Origin: Blattamonas nauphoetae
Lineage: Eukaryota > Preaxostyla > Oxymonadida
DNA: 64,000 nucleotides
NCBI GenBank assembly: GCA_033064195.1
Contig: JARBJD010000326.1
Span: 1-64,000, forward strand
Direction: 5' to 3'
Shown here: positions 53,901-64,000 of the stretch, piece after piece
Layout of the letters: every line of letters begins with the position of its first letter
Position numbering within the stretch: position 1 is the stretch's first letter
Translations under genes and position numbers: made by a program
Notes under the pieces: generated by a model
Databases searched by the model: none
What the model saw: the letters and a program-made list of their open reading frames with translations, nothing else
What the model was told of the DNA's origin: nothing

Positions 53901-54833
53901 CGGTGCGGCTTTGTCAACCGTAGCGGGTTTATCACGGGACTATGATGTGTGCATTTGTTTCTTCTCATCTTGTCCAGATTTTGATCGACTCCAACTTTGT
54001 TCATCTTCTGAAATCAACCATCGTCACGTGCCTCGATCTCCTTGATTTGCAAGAACAGAAATCCAGTTGTCCACATGCCAACATCACAGACGTGTCGATT
54101 GCCGTTCTCAACGATTCGTGGCGGTGTTTGTATTCCTTTCTCAGTCTCAACGACACTTTCGGGCCACTTCTTCCGATTTTCGAATCTATCTTCTCCGATG
54201 TTCCGCAGCTGTGCTCGCTTGTGGAACGAACATGCTGCCATGCTTCACCAACACACACCGCTCATCTTTCGATGATCATCAACGTCGCTGTCGCTCTCCC
54301 CCACTTCCTCCCACCCATGCTGCAAGACAATCTGGTTGAACGAGTGCTCATCGCCTCCAAACCGATTTCAGTTCCCACAACATTTGGAGATTTCCATTCC
54401 AGTCTCGTCTGGACCATCTTCAATCTGGTTGGTGATCCAAACGACATCACAAAGGACAAAGACGAGCGAAAGAGAATCCAACAGTTGCAGTTTGAACGAG
54501 TGTAGAAGCCAGCCAAGCAATATCTGCAGTTCGTTCTTCAGCGAGAAGAGTTCGTTCAGAATGATGAGTCAAACAGCTTGGATCTGCCTCGATTCATCTC
54601 GAATCTGTGTTTTCAGACACTTCTGCTCGAGAGGGATCTGTTCGAAGATGGGGAGATTGTGGAGACAGGAAGAGAGGTGTGGGAAGTGGGGTGGTTGGTG
54701 GAGAAAACGAAGGAAAAAGAGTTAGGGGAAAGATTGAAGTTTCTCAAAGGAGACGATGTGAAAATGAAGGAAGAGCAGAAAGAAAGATGGAAGAAGAGAG
54801 TGGATAGACAACTCGAGACAGGACACGAAGATG

Positions 54834-57800
54834 GATGTCGCAAGCTCCATCCGACACATAACCAGGGCTCATCAACAGGTTGAGTGAGTCCCTGGGTCCG
54901 TTAAAGACGGTCCATGGGTTGGCCGATCAAACATAACAAACTGAAGCAACAGACCTCCTCGTCTTTAGCGGCAAAACTATCTGAAACTATCCTCGAATTC
55001 ATTATCGTTGATTCAACTTTCAAGCAGACTCTTTTCGAAATACCTCATTTCAGTTTTCAACTGTTAGCGCCACAAACATCCAATATCAAATGGGCAAAAT
55101 TGTTGAAAGCATCAATGACTTGAAGGAGAAGGAATCGTACAACTGCTTCAAGAAGCAGATATTCACATCAGATGTTTCTATATCTCACTGATCCGATCTC
55201 AAAGATTTCATTCCTGTTACGAACTGATGGCTACTCTGGCTCAATAACTTTTCTGAACACTCAAGATAGTGTGGAGAACGTGAACTAGATTGCTCTGATT
55301 CTTCGAAATCACATATGGACCTGGTATACAAGCTAAATTGGACGAAGAGACAGGACGCCGTCAACTTCTTGAGAAGAAGATCAGATTGATGCAGCAACCA
55401 AAAAAGATGAAACAAGATAAATGATACTGCCGCTATTTAAGACGAGGAGGAGGCAGACACAGGAAAAAGGAAAGATTGCCAAGTCTTCATTTGAAGATTC
55501 CCATGGAATAGATGATGATCATCACGACCTACTCCGTACCAGGACGATCAACATAGAGGTGGATCTTTCTGGACCAATGCCTGTTTTTTGACACCAGAAC
55601 CATATTCTGGTCATTTCGGGAGGCGAACTTTCATGTTGCTCTAAGTGGAAAAGGAAAGGACGAAATGAAGATTGATACCTCTCAATACCGATAGCTGGCC
55701 ACGTCCAGCATGGAAGTGCCTAATTTCTCGATCGTCAACCGTTCTGGTGCTCGCTGGCGGACCCACCACAAGGACAGATCGAGGTGAGATGAGAAAGCAG
55801 TTGCGCGTACAAATAGTCTTGGAAAATAACTGCAACTCACTCCAGACAGCCATAAGATACCAAGAAATCGACCGCAGATCATACAAGAATATGATCAAGT
55901 AGCAAATGCTGAGTCGGAGATCCAACGGTGAGTTATCCACAATTTGATCAATCTTCTCCGCGCATTTACATCGTCGCTTCTAAATCCAAGTACTCTTCAT
56001 TGCGGAATATCTCAACACCCGTTCATAAGTGGTTCCCATCATGAACTTTCCAGCGGACGATCATTTCGTAATCAAATGGATTTTGCACTCTCAAAGACGT
56101 ATAAAATCCCATCGGCAACGATTTTCTTGATAGAATACGACAATTCACCATCATCCAATCGACAAACAAAACAGCCCTGTAAACTCGAATAGAGGGCACA
56201 TCGTCGGAATACGAGTCGCACAGGGTAGATTATTCAGCACGTTCGCGATGGATTGCTTCATTTAAAGGATGAGTCCAAATCGATCTCAGCCGTTCACAAG
56301 TTGGCTCATTTGAGCACGTAAAGTGGCCTCCTCAAGCTTCGAAGAAGAGAGTTGATTGCTTCAAAGAATATATTCAGATCTGGGTGAAGTAGTGTCAGTA
56401 CAGAACACCATCTCTCCAAGCATGAAGTCGACACACCCTGATCAAGCGAACTCGGGAAAAACAAAGAAAGATGCGGGTCAGTTGATCAGCCCTCCTCTTC
56501 CATCCACTCGCGTGGGTATAATCCGTGCAAAACGATGAAGAGCTATCCAACACCAACAAGAGACACACCATCATACTCTCGTCCGAGACATCTGGATTTG
56601 GGAAGTCCTCATACTCTCTTTGAAGAGAGACACTCTCAGAAATACCTATAGTCAGACCATCCTGCCAATGGTACTGCTGGATAACTAGGTTCGACATGAA
56701 TAGTCATCGTTGCCGGCAGAGAAGAAGAGGACACGAGATGCTCGCAGCACCACACTAGTTGGATGGCGTGTCAGTGATACTCGCGTCGCGGAGCGACACA
56801 CTGTCGGATGAACAAACAAGCAGGAGCTCATCAAGAACCACGCCAATCCGCAAGTGAGACTTCGAATTGAAGACTCGATCACGTCCGGAAGTGTTTCAAT
56901 CCAGTTTCTGACAGGCCACTTGGCACCGATTAGCAAATTATCAGTCGAGATCGACCATGTGAATGTCTTCAAATAGAAAACATTTAGAACATTTGGCGGG
57001 AGCTGGACATCCATTCTTATTCGCAAACCGACTCTAGTTTGACGGCGTTTCAGTGCTACAAGCTTCGCAGAGCGACACACAGTCGGTTGAACAATCCAGC
57101 AAGATTTCAACAAGAAGAACGCCAGTCTGCATGCTCTTTTCATCAAATGAAAAACACGCTGAACTGTTGGAGGGGTGGGACGTGCGTAATGATTCGCACA
57201 ACGGCTCCTCAATATTCAGACGTGCGTTGGAAGGCTCCAACAAGAGTCGATCAGAGAAAGATCGCTCGAATTGTCTCACGGAGCATTGCCTCCTTTGTCG
57301 CCAGATCCATCGCATGGCGATGTTGGTTGTGTTCTCTCATCCCGTCCAGCAGCGGGGCAACATGAGAGTACACACCTTCCAATACCGGAAAGCTAGAGAC
57401 AATTCTACTATAGTTGACAAGCAACGATTATCTATCCTCAAACCTCAATGGAAGTGTCGTTCCAGTCTTTAGACCCAAATCCTTTCAAATCATCAACTTT
57501 CGAAGGAGCTGAGATTCTAATGAAGTAGGAGCCTCTTAGCGTTGAAAGTGTGTTCTGGTCCGTTGTGAAGTTGAGTGACAACCGCAGAGAAGGCTCAACA
57601 GATTCATAGTCGTTGGAAGCGGAGATTCTGAGTAGCACACACTGCAGAACCGTGTTACAGTTGGAGATGAAGTCGAATCAGTTCATCTGACATTTGGAGA
57701 AGAATGCACGCCTGAAGGAAGCCGAACAGAATCGAATGGAGTTCATGTGGAAAATGGAATCACGGTCAAGATACCGTTCTGTCCAGCAATTTCCGATCTG

Positions 57801-59688
57801 AAGTTCGAGAACTTGAACTCTCTCCATGCCGACTGCCATGTGACGTTGATTGAGACCGGTCTGATTGTTGGAGAATCACTGAATATCACACTGAACTCCT
57901 CGTACTCCTTCATCGCAACAGTCACTTCGAAAATAGAAGCCAAACGCAATCACATCGATCAAAGCGACTGAAACGGATCAGGGAGAGAGACCATCTTCTG
58001 TGCAGCGACATCAGACTCGACTGTCTCTCGTCCTGACAATGTCATTGCGTCAATTCTAACTCGTCGTTCGAATCAAATGTGTTCAGAAGGGATCACGTGC
58101 GTCATTGCTCCTCGATTGAGGATGGATGAACGATTCTGGAAGGGATTAGGCCTTTGTCGCTGTCGCTCTCGATCATTTCCATCTCCACACAGAAAGAACA
58201 AGCAAGAAATGAGATCCGGCCGTGAAGTTTGGATTGAAGAAGGACCGACAACGGAACTACTACTCTCATTTCCCTCATCGATGTCAGGATTTGAATAAAG
58301 ATGAATGACAGGAATCTCAGGATGTCACCTTGGGATTCATCATGCTCAACTTCGAGCGAGCTGACGACGAAAGCAGATAATTGTTTGTGGGAGAGTGGAA
58401 TCCTGAACTTACTGAACAAGGAAGACAGCCATTAAACAGACCGACCTGGCACGTCTCTCGCAAGGAGCGATATCTGTGAAGGGAGGGATCCTGACGATTG
58501 AAACGAGTGCTCTCTGTCACAACAGTCGTTTCTCAGAAAGTGCAGAGAATGAGATTGGGAATCTGAACGGTGGATCTCGACGAGTGATTGTTCACTCACA
58601 TCAAAAGAAGTGATTTCTCGCTCGCCGTTCTTCGTCTCAACACTCTCTTCATCGCATACAAGCGAACTGAGCACCGAGAAAGCGGGATGTAAAGTGTCAA
58701 AGACAGGCACAACGGTGATTCCATGTTCTACCTTCGGGGAAGTGTTCGATATGCAGGAAAATGGGATTGAAAGAAGATGACTGACAGAAATGAGTTTGCC
58801 TGTCTCGTCGAAGTCAGGATTCGAGAAGAGTCGGGAATGGCGTGGATGAATTGTGATTGAACTGAACGAAACGACGATAGCGTTATTGATTCAGAAGACT
58901 TCAAAAGTGAGTCGAGTTGTCTCCTCACTCGTTCCGCATTGGGATATGCGAAGCCTTCGGTAGATCTCCTCGCTTCCGGTTGCGAGTCGAGTGCTCCTCA
59001 CCATTTGTATGTGAGTGGAGTTTCCCGAATGGTCATTTCACGTGGTTGGCGAAGCCACCACCGCAATCGACTACTGCTCCGCTCCAGTCCTAATCGTCCG
59101 ATAAGACTCCTCGCTCGCCAACTGCTGGTGCCAGCTTTGGAGGAAGCACGGCCGTTGTTGATGTAAAAGGGGAGCAAGTGGGTAGAGTCGTGGAAGATTT
59201 CTTCTTTTCTAATTCTCATTTTTACTTTCCACTTGATTTTAGTCCTTTTCAAAACTCAACCTGTTGATGAGCCCTGGTTATGTGTCGGATGGAGCTTGCG
59301 ACATCCTTTACACAAACCAGTGCTCATCAACCTCTTTCTCTGCCACACAGCAGTTGAAAGAGGACATCGGTATGTCTTTAGCACTGCGGCGTTTCTCAAT
59401 TGCAACCTTTTGGTGGTTTTCATTTCATTAGTCATTCTGACTTTTCGGTTTCTCCAGTTTTTCATCCCCGTTGGGGCTTTTCTGGAGTAATGGGTTGATC
59501 CCATCCTTTTGCTCATCAACCGCCCCCACTTGGGCAGAACCGGCTCGATGATTAACCTCTCGGGTCGGGATTTTTCTTTCAACAGATAAAACTTTGATTA
59601 TTTTGTTTGTTGATCGGCCAACCCATGGACCGTCTTTAACGGACCCAGGGACTCACTCAACCTGTTGATGAGCACTGGTTTGTGTAAA
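54834..59688. mobile_element. DIRS-like tyrosine-recombinase retroelement B, broken
   Basis: Inverted terminal repeats (54861-54931 versus 59609-59679) carry unequal outer extensions. The internal complementary region (59255-59331) is the reverse complement of left end plus right end. The insertion sits between GAT and GCA codons of the ARM-like gene with only one shared G and no real target duplication, as expected for tyrosine-recombinase integration. The right end TTTGTGTAA is shared with element A, so they are related. The interior, about 4.3 kb, shows only short frames with many breaks; no RT or recombinase recognised. Confidence 0.8.
59255..59331. repeat. Internal complementary region of DIRS-like element B
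   Basis: 59255-59305 is the reverse complement of the left end (54834-54884). One C joins. 59307-59331 is the reverse complement of the right end (about 59664-59688). It is placed about 280 bp inside the right terminal repeat. Confidence 0.85.
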
Positions 59689-59793
59689 GCAATTGAAGGA
59701 TGGTTGATGCGAAGAGACATTGACACGTTCTTAGAGATCGAAGAATATGTTGACAGTGTGTGTGAAATGAGTGGGATGAACAAGGCAATGTGA

Positions 59794-60540
59794 GAAGGAA
59801 GAAGCTAAGATTGGGAGACTGGATGTCGCGTTTCACGTCACAGTTGGATGATTTTGACTTGTCTCTGAACCAGACATCATATCCTCCCGAACTGGGTTCA
59901 CACATGCCCGTTTCTCAGTGCGTTTGTCAGATGAACAACAGCTGCGGAGTGACAGTCCCAATGGATTGAGTGGTTCTGAAAAGAGACCAGTATATCTAAT
60001 AGAGATGATGAAGTGAGGAAAGAAACGGGAAAGAGCACAGAATGTTGTCGAAAGGACTCACATGAAACTCCAGACGAGAAGAAGACTTCCACATCAAACT
60101 GAGACTGTCCCAAATGGGAAGGGCCTCGTGGAGAGAGGGAAGCGGAGTGTTTGAGTGAGTGGAGTGAGATGAGTCATGACAAATGAACTAGAGAAACGGA
60201 CAAGATGAATCACTCAGATGAATAGAGAAGACGACCGAGAAGAAACGACCGAACAGTCAACGCTGAGAGGAGAAAATGCATTTTGGTTGTCCTCAGACTA
60301 ACAGCGTGGACAGGGACAATTCAGAGAAGATGAATGAGGATCAAAGAAGAGAGTGGCTTTGAAAGCCAACCGATCAATCGAAATAAAGAATCTGTTGACG
60401 TGGAAAGAAAAGAGAAAGTAGAAAGAAAGTGAGGGTGTGAATGTGAGAAATGACATGAACTTGGAGTGAAGTGTACAGTGACATGAGAATGTTCGATGCG
60501 AGGCGAGCATCTCGATAGATCTAGAGTGTGTGAATTGGAA
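59794..60540. other. Intergenic, nothing recognised
   Basis: Purine-rich on plus, no protein-like frame. It separates the end of the ARM-like gene from the inverted K3 block. Confidence 0.5.
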
Positions 60541-60803
60541 GTCTTCAGATGATCACGATGTTCATTCCTTCAGCTCATCTGCACACATCTGCAAGCATCT
60601 GGAGATATCTTCCCTTCCGCCATGTCATGCCCTGTTTTGATCAGAACCTCAGCCTCTTCACGAAGAACGACAGTCTCGACTATCACAAAGTCAGTTTGGA
60701 AGAAAGTTTGGAAGAAAGGAAGGCAGGCTGTGTCGATCAATTGAACAATTCGACAGACAAGTTGAAACAAGATTCGTGAATGAAATGAGATGAATGAGAA
60801 CCA

Positions 60804-63444
60804 TCACTTTGGAGCAGGCACCTCATCGAAACTCAGAATGTCAGCATATCTGTCTTTGTAATAGATGTACAAAGCGAATCTGACATTCTCTGGGATGTTA
60901 CTGAGTGAGTGTGGTTGTCTCTGGTCATTCACAAACAGAACGAGGGTGTGCTTGTTCATATCCAATTCAAGCGTCACAACTGAGTTGTTGTTTGGCACTT
61001 GATTTCCAGTTGTGATTTGCATCCCATTTTGATAAGCAAAACCCCCGCTCACAGACAATACTGAAGCCGCTGATTGATTTCGAATGTTGCCAGTTTTGGT
61101 TTCTTCAAGGCTGGACGAGTCGATCACACCAAACGCTGGAAAAATGAAAGAAAAGAAATAAACTGTGATTATCGTATTTGTCGCATCGAATCGACAATCT
61201 CCACACTCCTCGTGTGATCTCGTCCGAGAAACACGATTTGCTTGTCGTCACGAGACTTGTGATTCGTCGTCCTTCCTTCCGAAAGTGTCTTGGATCCCAA
61301 ACTGTGATCGCATTCTCGGGATCAACACTCCCTCCAATCTGCTTCACATCCTTCGCTGCATCTGTCTTCTGTGCCTCCACTGCCACCACTTTCGAGTGTG
61401 TTGTGTTCAGCTTGTCGTTCAGCCTCTTCTCCATCGCCACAAACTCTCCCAGCTTCTTTGTCAGCTCAGCAATCGTCTCGTCCTTCTCTTTGCTCACCTG
61501 AATGAGTCGGTCAATCGTTGCAGTCTGTTTGGCAATAGTCGAGGCTTGCGCTTCCGCAAAGTTCTTGCGTTCGTTGAGCTGAACCTGGAGTTGGTCAACC
61601 TTTCGCCTTGTGCAGTCCAGTTCTTCACGGATGAACTGCGAGAGCGGTGTTTCCTCTCCCAAAATCGAACGCAGTCGACCAGACCGAATCAGCTCAGCTG
61701 ACGACAGTCGCTCCTGTGGGTTCTGATCATCCATGTCAAAATGAGAAAAAGAGAGAGCAAGAGAAGAGCGAGAAGAGAGAGAAGAGAGAGAAGAGAAGGA
61801 GGAAATCACACTTTGCTCAGAAGAAAACACAGCAGAGACTCAACTGACGATGACATCGAAGCTTGCCGGCACACAGAAACAACATCAAATCCACCAACAC
61901 TTGACGCAATCTCCACTGCATTCGTTCCACAAATCCACGACTCCCCAGTCAACAATTCAAGAACAATCAGCCCAAACGCCCACATGTCTCCTGCCTGCGA
62001 CCCTGAAACTCCATTCCCTCCAACAACAAACATTTCAGGCCCCCAGAACTGCATCGTCCCACACTCCGCCGAATTCGACGTCTTCTGAGTCCCAACTCCA
62101 ACCACTCCTCCAAAGTCCCCTGAAACAACAAATCACAATAACAATCAACAGAAACAATTAAAACAATCAAATGAAACAATCAAAAGAAACAATCACAACA
62201 GAACACATACCCAGCTTCGCTCGTCCATTAAAACCAATCAGAATATTCGATGGCTTCACATCTCCATACACCTCATTTCGAGAGTGCAGAAACCCCAGCC
62301 CAGCCAACACATCTGACACAATTCTGAACACCGTCTGAACATCATCAACAAACCAGCCAGCCAAACAACCAAAACGAGAACAAGAGAACAAGAGAGAAGA
62401 AGAGATACAGCGAACAATGGGGAGAAGACAACATGAAGAGGGAGAAGAAGACAATACCACGCGATCCATCATCGTCCCCAGCTTTCGCACTTCCGACACA
62501 CGATCAGCCAACGAACACGAGCACAGCTCCAGAACCACAAAGTGTGCATTGTCGCCCTCAATCACTTCCACAAGTTGAACCACATTTTCGTGTTGGTTCT
62601 TTTCCAGTTTCGAGATTTCATGCTCGTTCTTGTTGAAATCTTCTTCCGACGTGAATGGCAGCACCTTCATCGCAAAATGTTCATCTGTCCCCGCTTTCGA
62701 TACTTCATGCACAGCTCCGAATCGTCCTTGCCCCAATTTCCGAACAAAGCTGTCTGAGGTCACGAAATCAAAACGAGAAAGAATGATGAGGTTGAGTGGT
62801 CGGAGAAGGCAAAGGATACACGATGAACAAGAGACGGAGTGAGATAAGCAGGCATCTGAGTAGTCCCATCAAAATAGGTAAAACTGGGATCAATTGATGT
62901 CAGTGCCTAAATTTGGACTGAGATCAAATTTCAACTCTTTTCCTTTGAGATTTTCTCATTATCACTTCATTAATCATGTTCAATTCACTTCTTGTTTTCA
63001 CATAATGCTCTTCAATATTTCAGACAGCTCTTATTTCCCAAAAACACGCACGATCACAATCACCAACACTTCTTTTTTCGATGTATTCCCTTCATTGACT
63101 TTAGTCAGTGAGAAAAAACCATCAAAGAAGACATAATAACGCATTATCGACTTGTTTTAATAATTATTGTTGTAGAACAAACTGAAACAGCAGCACCCAA
63201 AGTTTGCATTTTCATGATCTATGAAGTGACCATTTTCCTTTTTACTTTTTTTTCCATTCAAATATCATATATAAGAAGACTTTTTTGAAATGAAAGAAAC
63301 GAAATGGTATTGTAGGTATTTAGTGGGATCAGATCCGACTGGGATCACTGGGATCAAATCAGAAGCCTGGAGATAAGGGTGGGGCACACATGGTTCTGGG
63401 ACTTTCACTTGGAACTGTTTCTTTGCTTTTGGCTTGGCGGACAT
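60804..63444 (-). pseudogene. K3: kinase/coiled-coil/SPRY-like gene, inverted paralogue of K2, cut by a MITE
   Basis: Read on minus, the ATG is at 63444 (MSAKPKAKKQFQVKVPEPC). Exon ends match K2: 62458 (donor side of kinase exon), 62211-62334, 61812-62119, 61164-61722 and 60804-61135, with introns of 123, 91, 89 and 28 nt. A 5' intron of about 70 nt ending ACCTCAG before ACAGCTTTGTTCG would also restore frame. Kinase motifs: GQGRFGAV, FAMKVL, YGDVKPSNIL, DFG. The coiled coil is seven codons longer than in K2. A 521-bp MITE with 8-bp duplication (529 added bases, not a multiple of three) lies in the first exon, so this copy is probably inactivated unless the MITE is spliced out. Confidence 0.75.
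62849..63369. mobile_element. 521-bp hAT-type MITE, copy 2, inside K3
   Basis: Same sequence as 51223-51743, here flanked by the 8-bp duplication GAGATAAG (62841-62848 and 63370-63377). It interrupts codons just after PHPYL of K3. Confidence 0.9.
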
Positions 63445-63799
63445 TATTTATCACTTTCCGAATTAAGGGCCGATCATCGACCCATTAATCGTATGTGGGA
63501 CCCCTAAATCAGGTTCGAGAAATATGGTTCGGTGATCACTGTGACAGATTCTGTCCTTTTTAACTATTTTTGTTCCTGCACCGAGCATCTGAATTTTGGC
63601 TGGTGAACTCATGTTACTCCACTTCGTTGTCGATCTCGTCAATTTGGAAACATGGACAATAACAAGCAATGGTGTGGAATGAAACTCAACAAAGAACGTG
63701 TCATCGTGAATTGAAACCACAAACAGTGGTCGTCACCTGAGAAAAACCAAGACAGTTCCACCATTTTGCGAAGAATCTTCCCAACAATCCTCCTGTCGA

Positions 63800-64000
63800 A
63801 AATGGGGACATCACTCATTCCTCTCTTTCCTCCACGACTGACCGAAACGGACCATTCTCACCCAAACAGTGGATCACCCGTGCTCCAGTCAAGACATGGC
63901 GGAATTCGGAGTATTAGCACCCCTGTCTGTTGACATACAGCTCCATCTCGTCCGAACGGCCTTCTTTGCGCAGACTCACCACAATTTGGTTGTGTCGCTT
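63800..64000 (-). pseudogene. ARM-like family 3' fragment, inverted copy of 41,500-41,700
   Basis: On minus it reads HNQIVVSLRKEG, SDEMELYV, FRHVLTGARVIHCLGENGP, parallel to relic 2 upstream of K2. The window end cuts it. It shows the inverted duplication covers both the ARM-like relic and the kinase gene. Confidence 0.55.

Larger units (their letters stand above)
49294..53941. mobile_element. 4.6-kb TIR element with GATAAACCCG subterminal repeats
   Basis: TIRs AGTCCCCTGACAAAGCCG and, inverted, AGTCCCGTGATAAACCCG are flanked by the direct repeat ATGAT (49289-49293 and 53942-53946). Just inside the left end GTTGATAAACCCGCACAGGT is repeated in tandem, and the right end has inverted GATAAACCCG copies. 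The interior holds short frames on both strands but no recognised transposase, plus the 521-bp hAT MITE (51223-51743). The 478-bp MITE at 16,721 shares its end sequence. Superfamily not assigned. Confidence 0.8.
48118..59793 (+). pseudogene. ARM-like multicopy family gene 1, intron-rich, split by two transposons
   Basis: Exon joins keep frame across introns 48389-48435 (47 nt), 48528-48557 (30), 48589-48641 (53), 48746-48783 (38) and 53947-53977 (31). The protein reads LFVLVSESDWALSTILDVEY, IKPLEQYCAKTQPRHVP, IALPKLLSLIGKTSTGELDR, NTKLLDFVEDFKTQEFSPPL; then, after the 49294-53941 insertion, ILIDSNFVHLLKSTIVTCLD to LQFERV, a TAG (54503-54505), KPAKQYLQFVLQREEF to RQLETGHED; and, after the DIRS-like insertion, AIEGWLMRRDIDTFLEIEEY ending at 59793. 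Helical repeats suggest an ARM/HEAT-like scaffold. The true start is not seen. Two insertions and one nonsense codon make it dead. Best read as a once-conserved host gene. Confidence 0.7.

Noticed and set aside
22559-54505. TAG (and TAA) recoded as glutamine, as in some oxymonads
   Set aside because: One internal TAG would fit Gln (22559) but the other (54503) sits where a hydrophobic residue is expected, and intact genes end in TAA, TAG and TGA alike.
51268-63136. Twin 80-residue frames (MMSVPKFGLRS) in the hAT MITEs
   Set aside because: The copies are identical DNA, so conservation shows nothing; a 521-bp MITE is not expected to code.

Overview
The window looks like accessory, transposon-battered nuclear DNA of a microbial eukaryote. 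An oxymonad-type protist (Preaxostyla, e.g. Blattamonas-like) is my best guess. The clues are very short spliceosomal introns, a multicopy family joining kinase or other N-termini to a coiled coil and a SPRY-like domain, a multicopy helical (ARM-like) family, Ser/Thr-rich beta-helix surface-protein relics and a Polinton-like virus copy. The organism is inferred from family resemblance, not from a marker gene. Coding follows the standard code as far as can be seen.

Layout. 1-365 is a diverged copy of a repeat that recurs as a large palindrome at 24.0-25.4 kb. 418-9304 is a Polinton/adintovirus-like element: packaging ATPase relic, two tandem paralogous capsid genes, two small MAPG peptides, an S74-chaperone fibre protein, and a T-rich ATTTTT-type motif before almost every gene. 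9.4-11.0 kb is a tandem array with a period of about 139 bp. 12.6-13.8 kb is a beta-helix surface-protein relic.

14.2-32.9 kb is one host gene (K1: unknown N-terminus, coiled coil, SPRY-like) split by three insertions. These are a 7-kb Mutator-like element with 500-bp TIRs, a 10-bp TSD, a tRNA-like Pol III unit in each TIR and a captured dual-specificity phosphatase; a DIRS-like retroelement that itself holds the palindrome; and a hAT-like element with an 8-bp TSD carrying intron-bearing coding sequence. An uninterrupted paralogue (KB) lies at 36.1-38.2 kb behind a second, larger beta-helix gene relic (33.0-35.9 kb). A TM2-domain gene is at 38.6-39.3 kb.

40.6-44.3 kb holds an ARM-like relic plus an intron-containing kinase/coiled-coil/SPRY-like gene (K2). 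The same block returns inverted at 60.5-64.0 kb, where the kinase copy (K3) is cut by a hAT-type MITE. Between them are a foldback element, a Tc1/mariner-like element, and a second ARM-like gene (48.1-59.8 kb) split by a 4.6-kb TIR element and a second DIRS-like element.

How it fits together: the host genes are a few fast-duplicating families whose members act as landing sites for many transposon types. The insertions are so clean that target sites, splice sites and reading frames can be read across them. No replication, integrase or transposase gene was recognised in any mobile element here.
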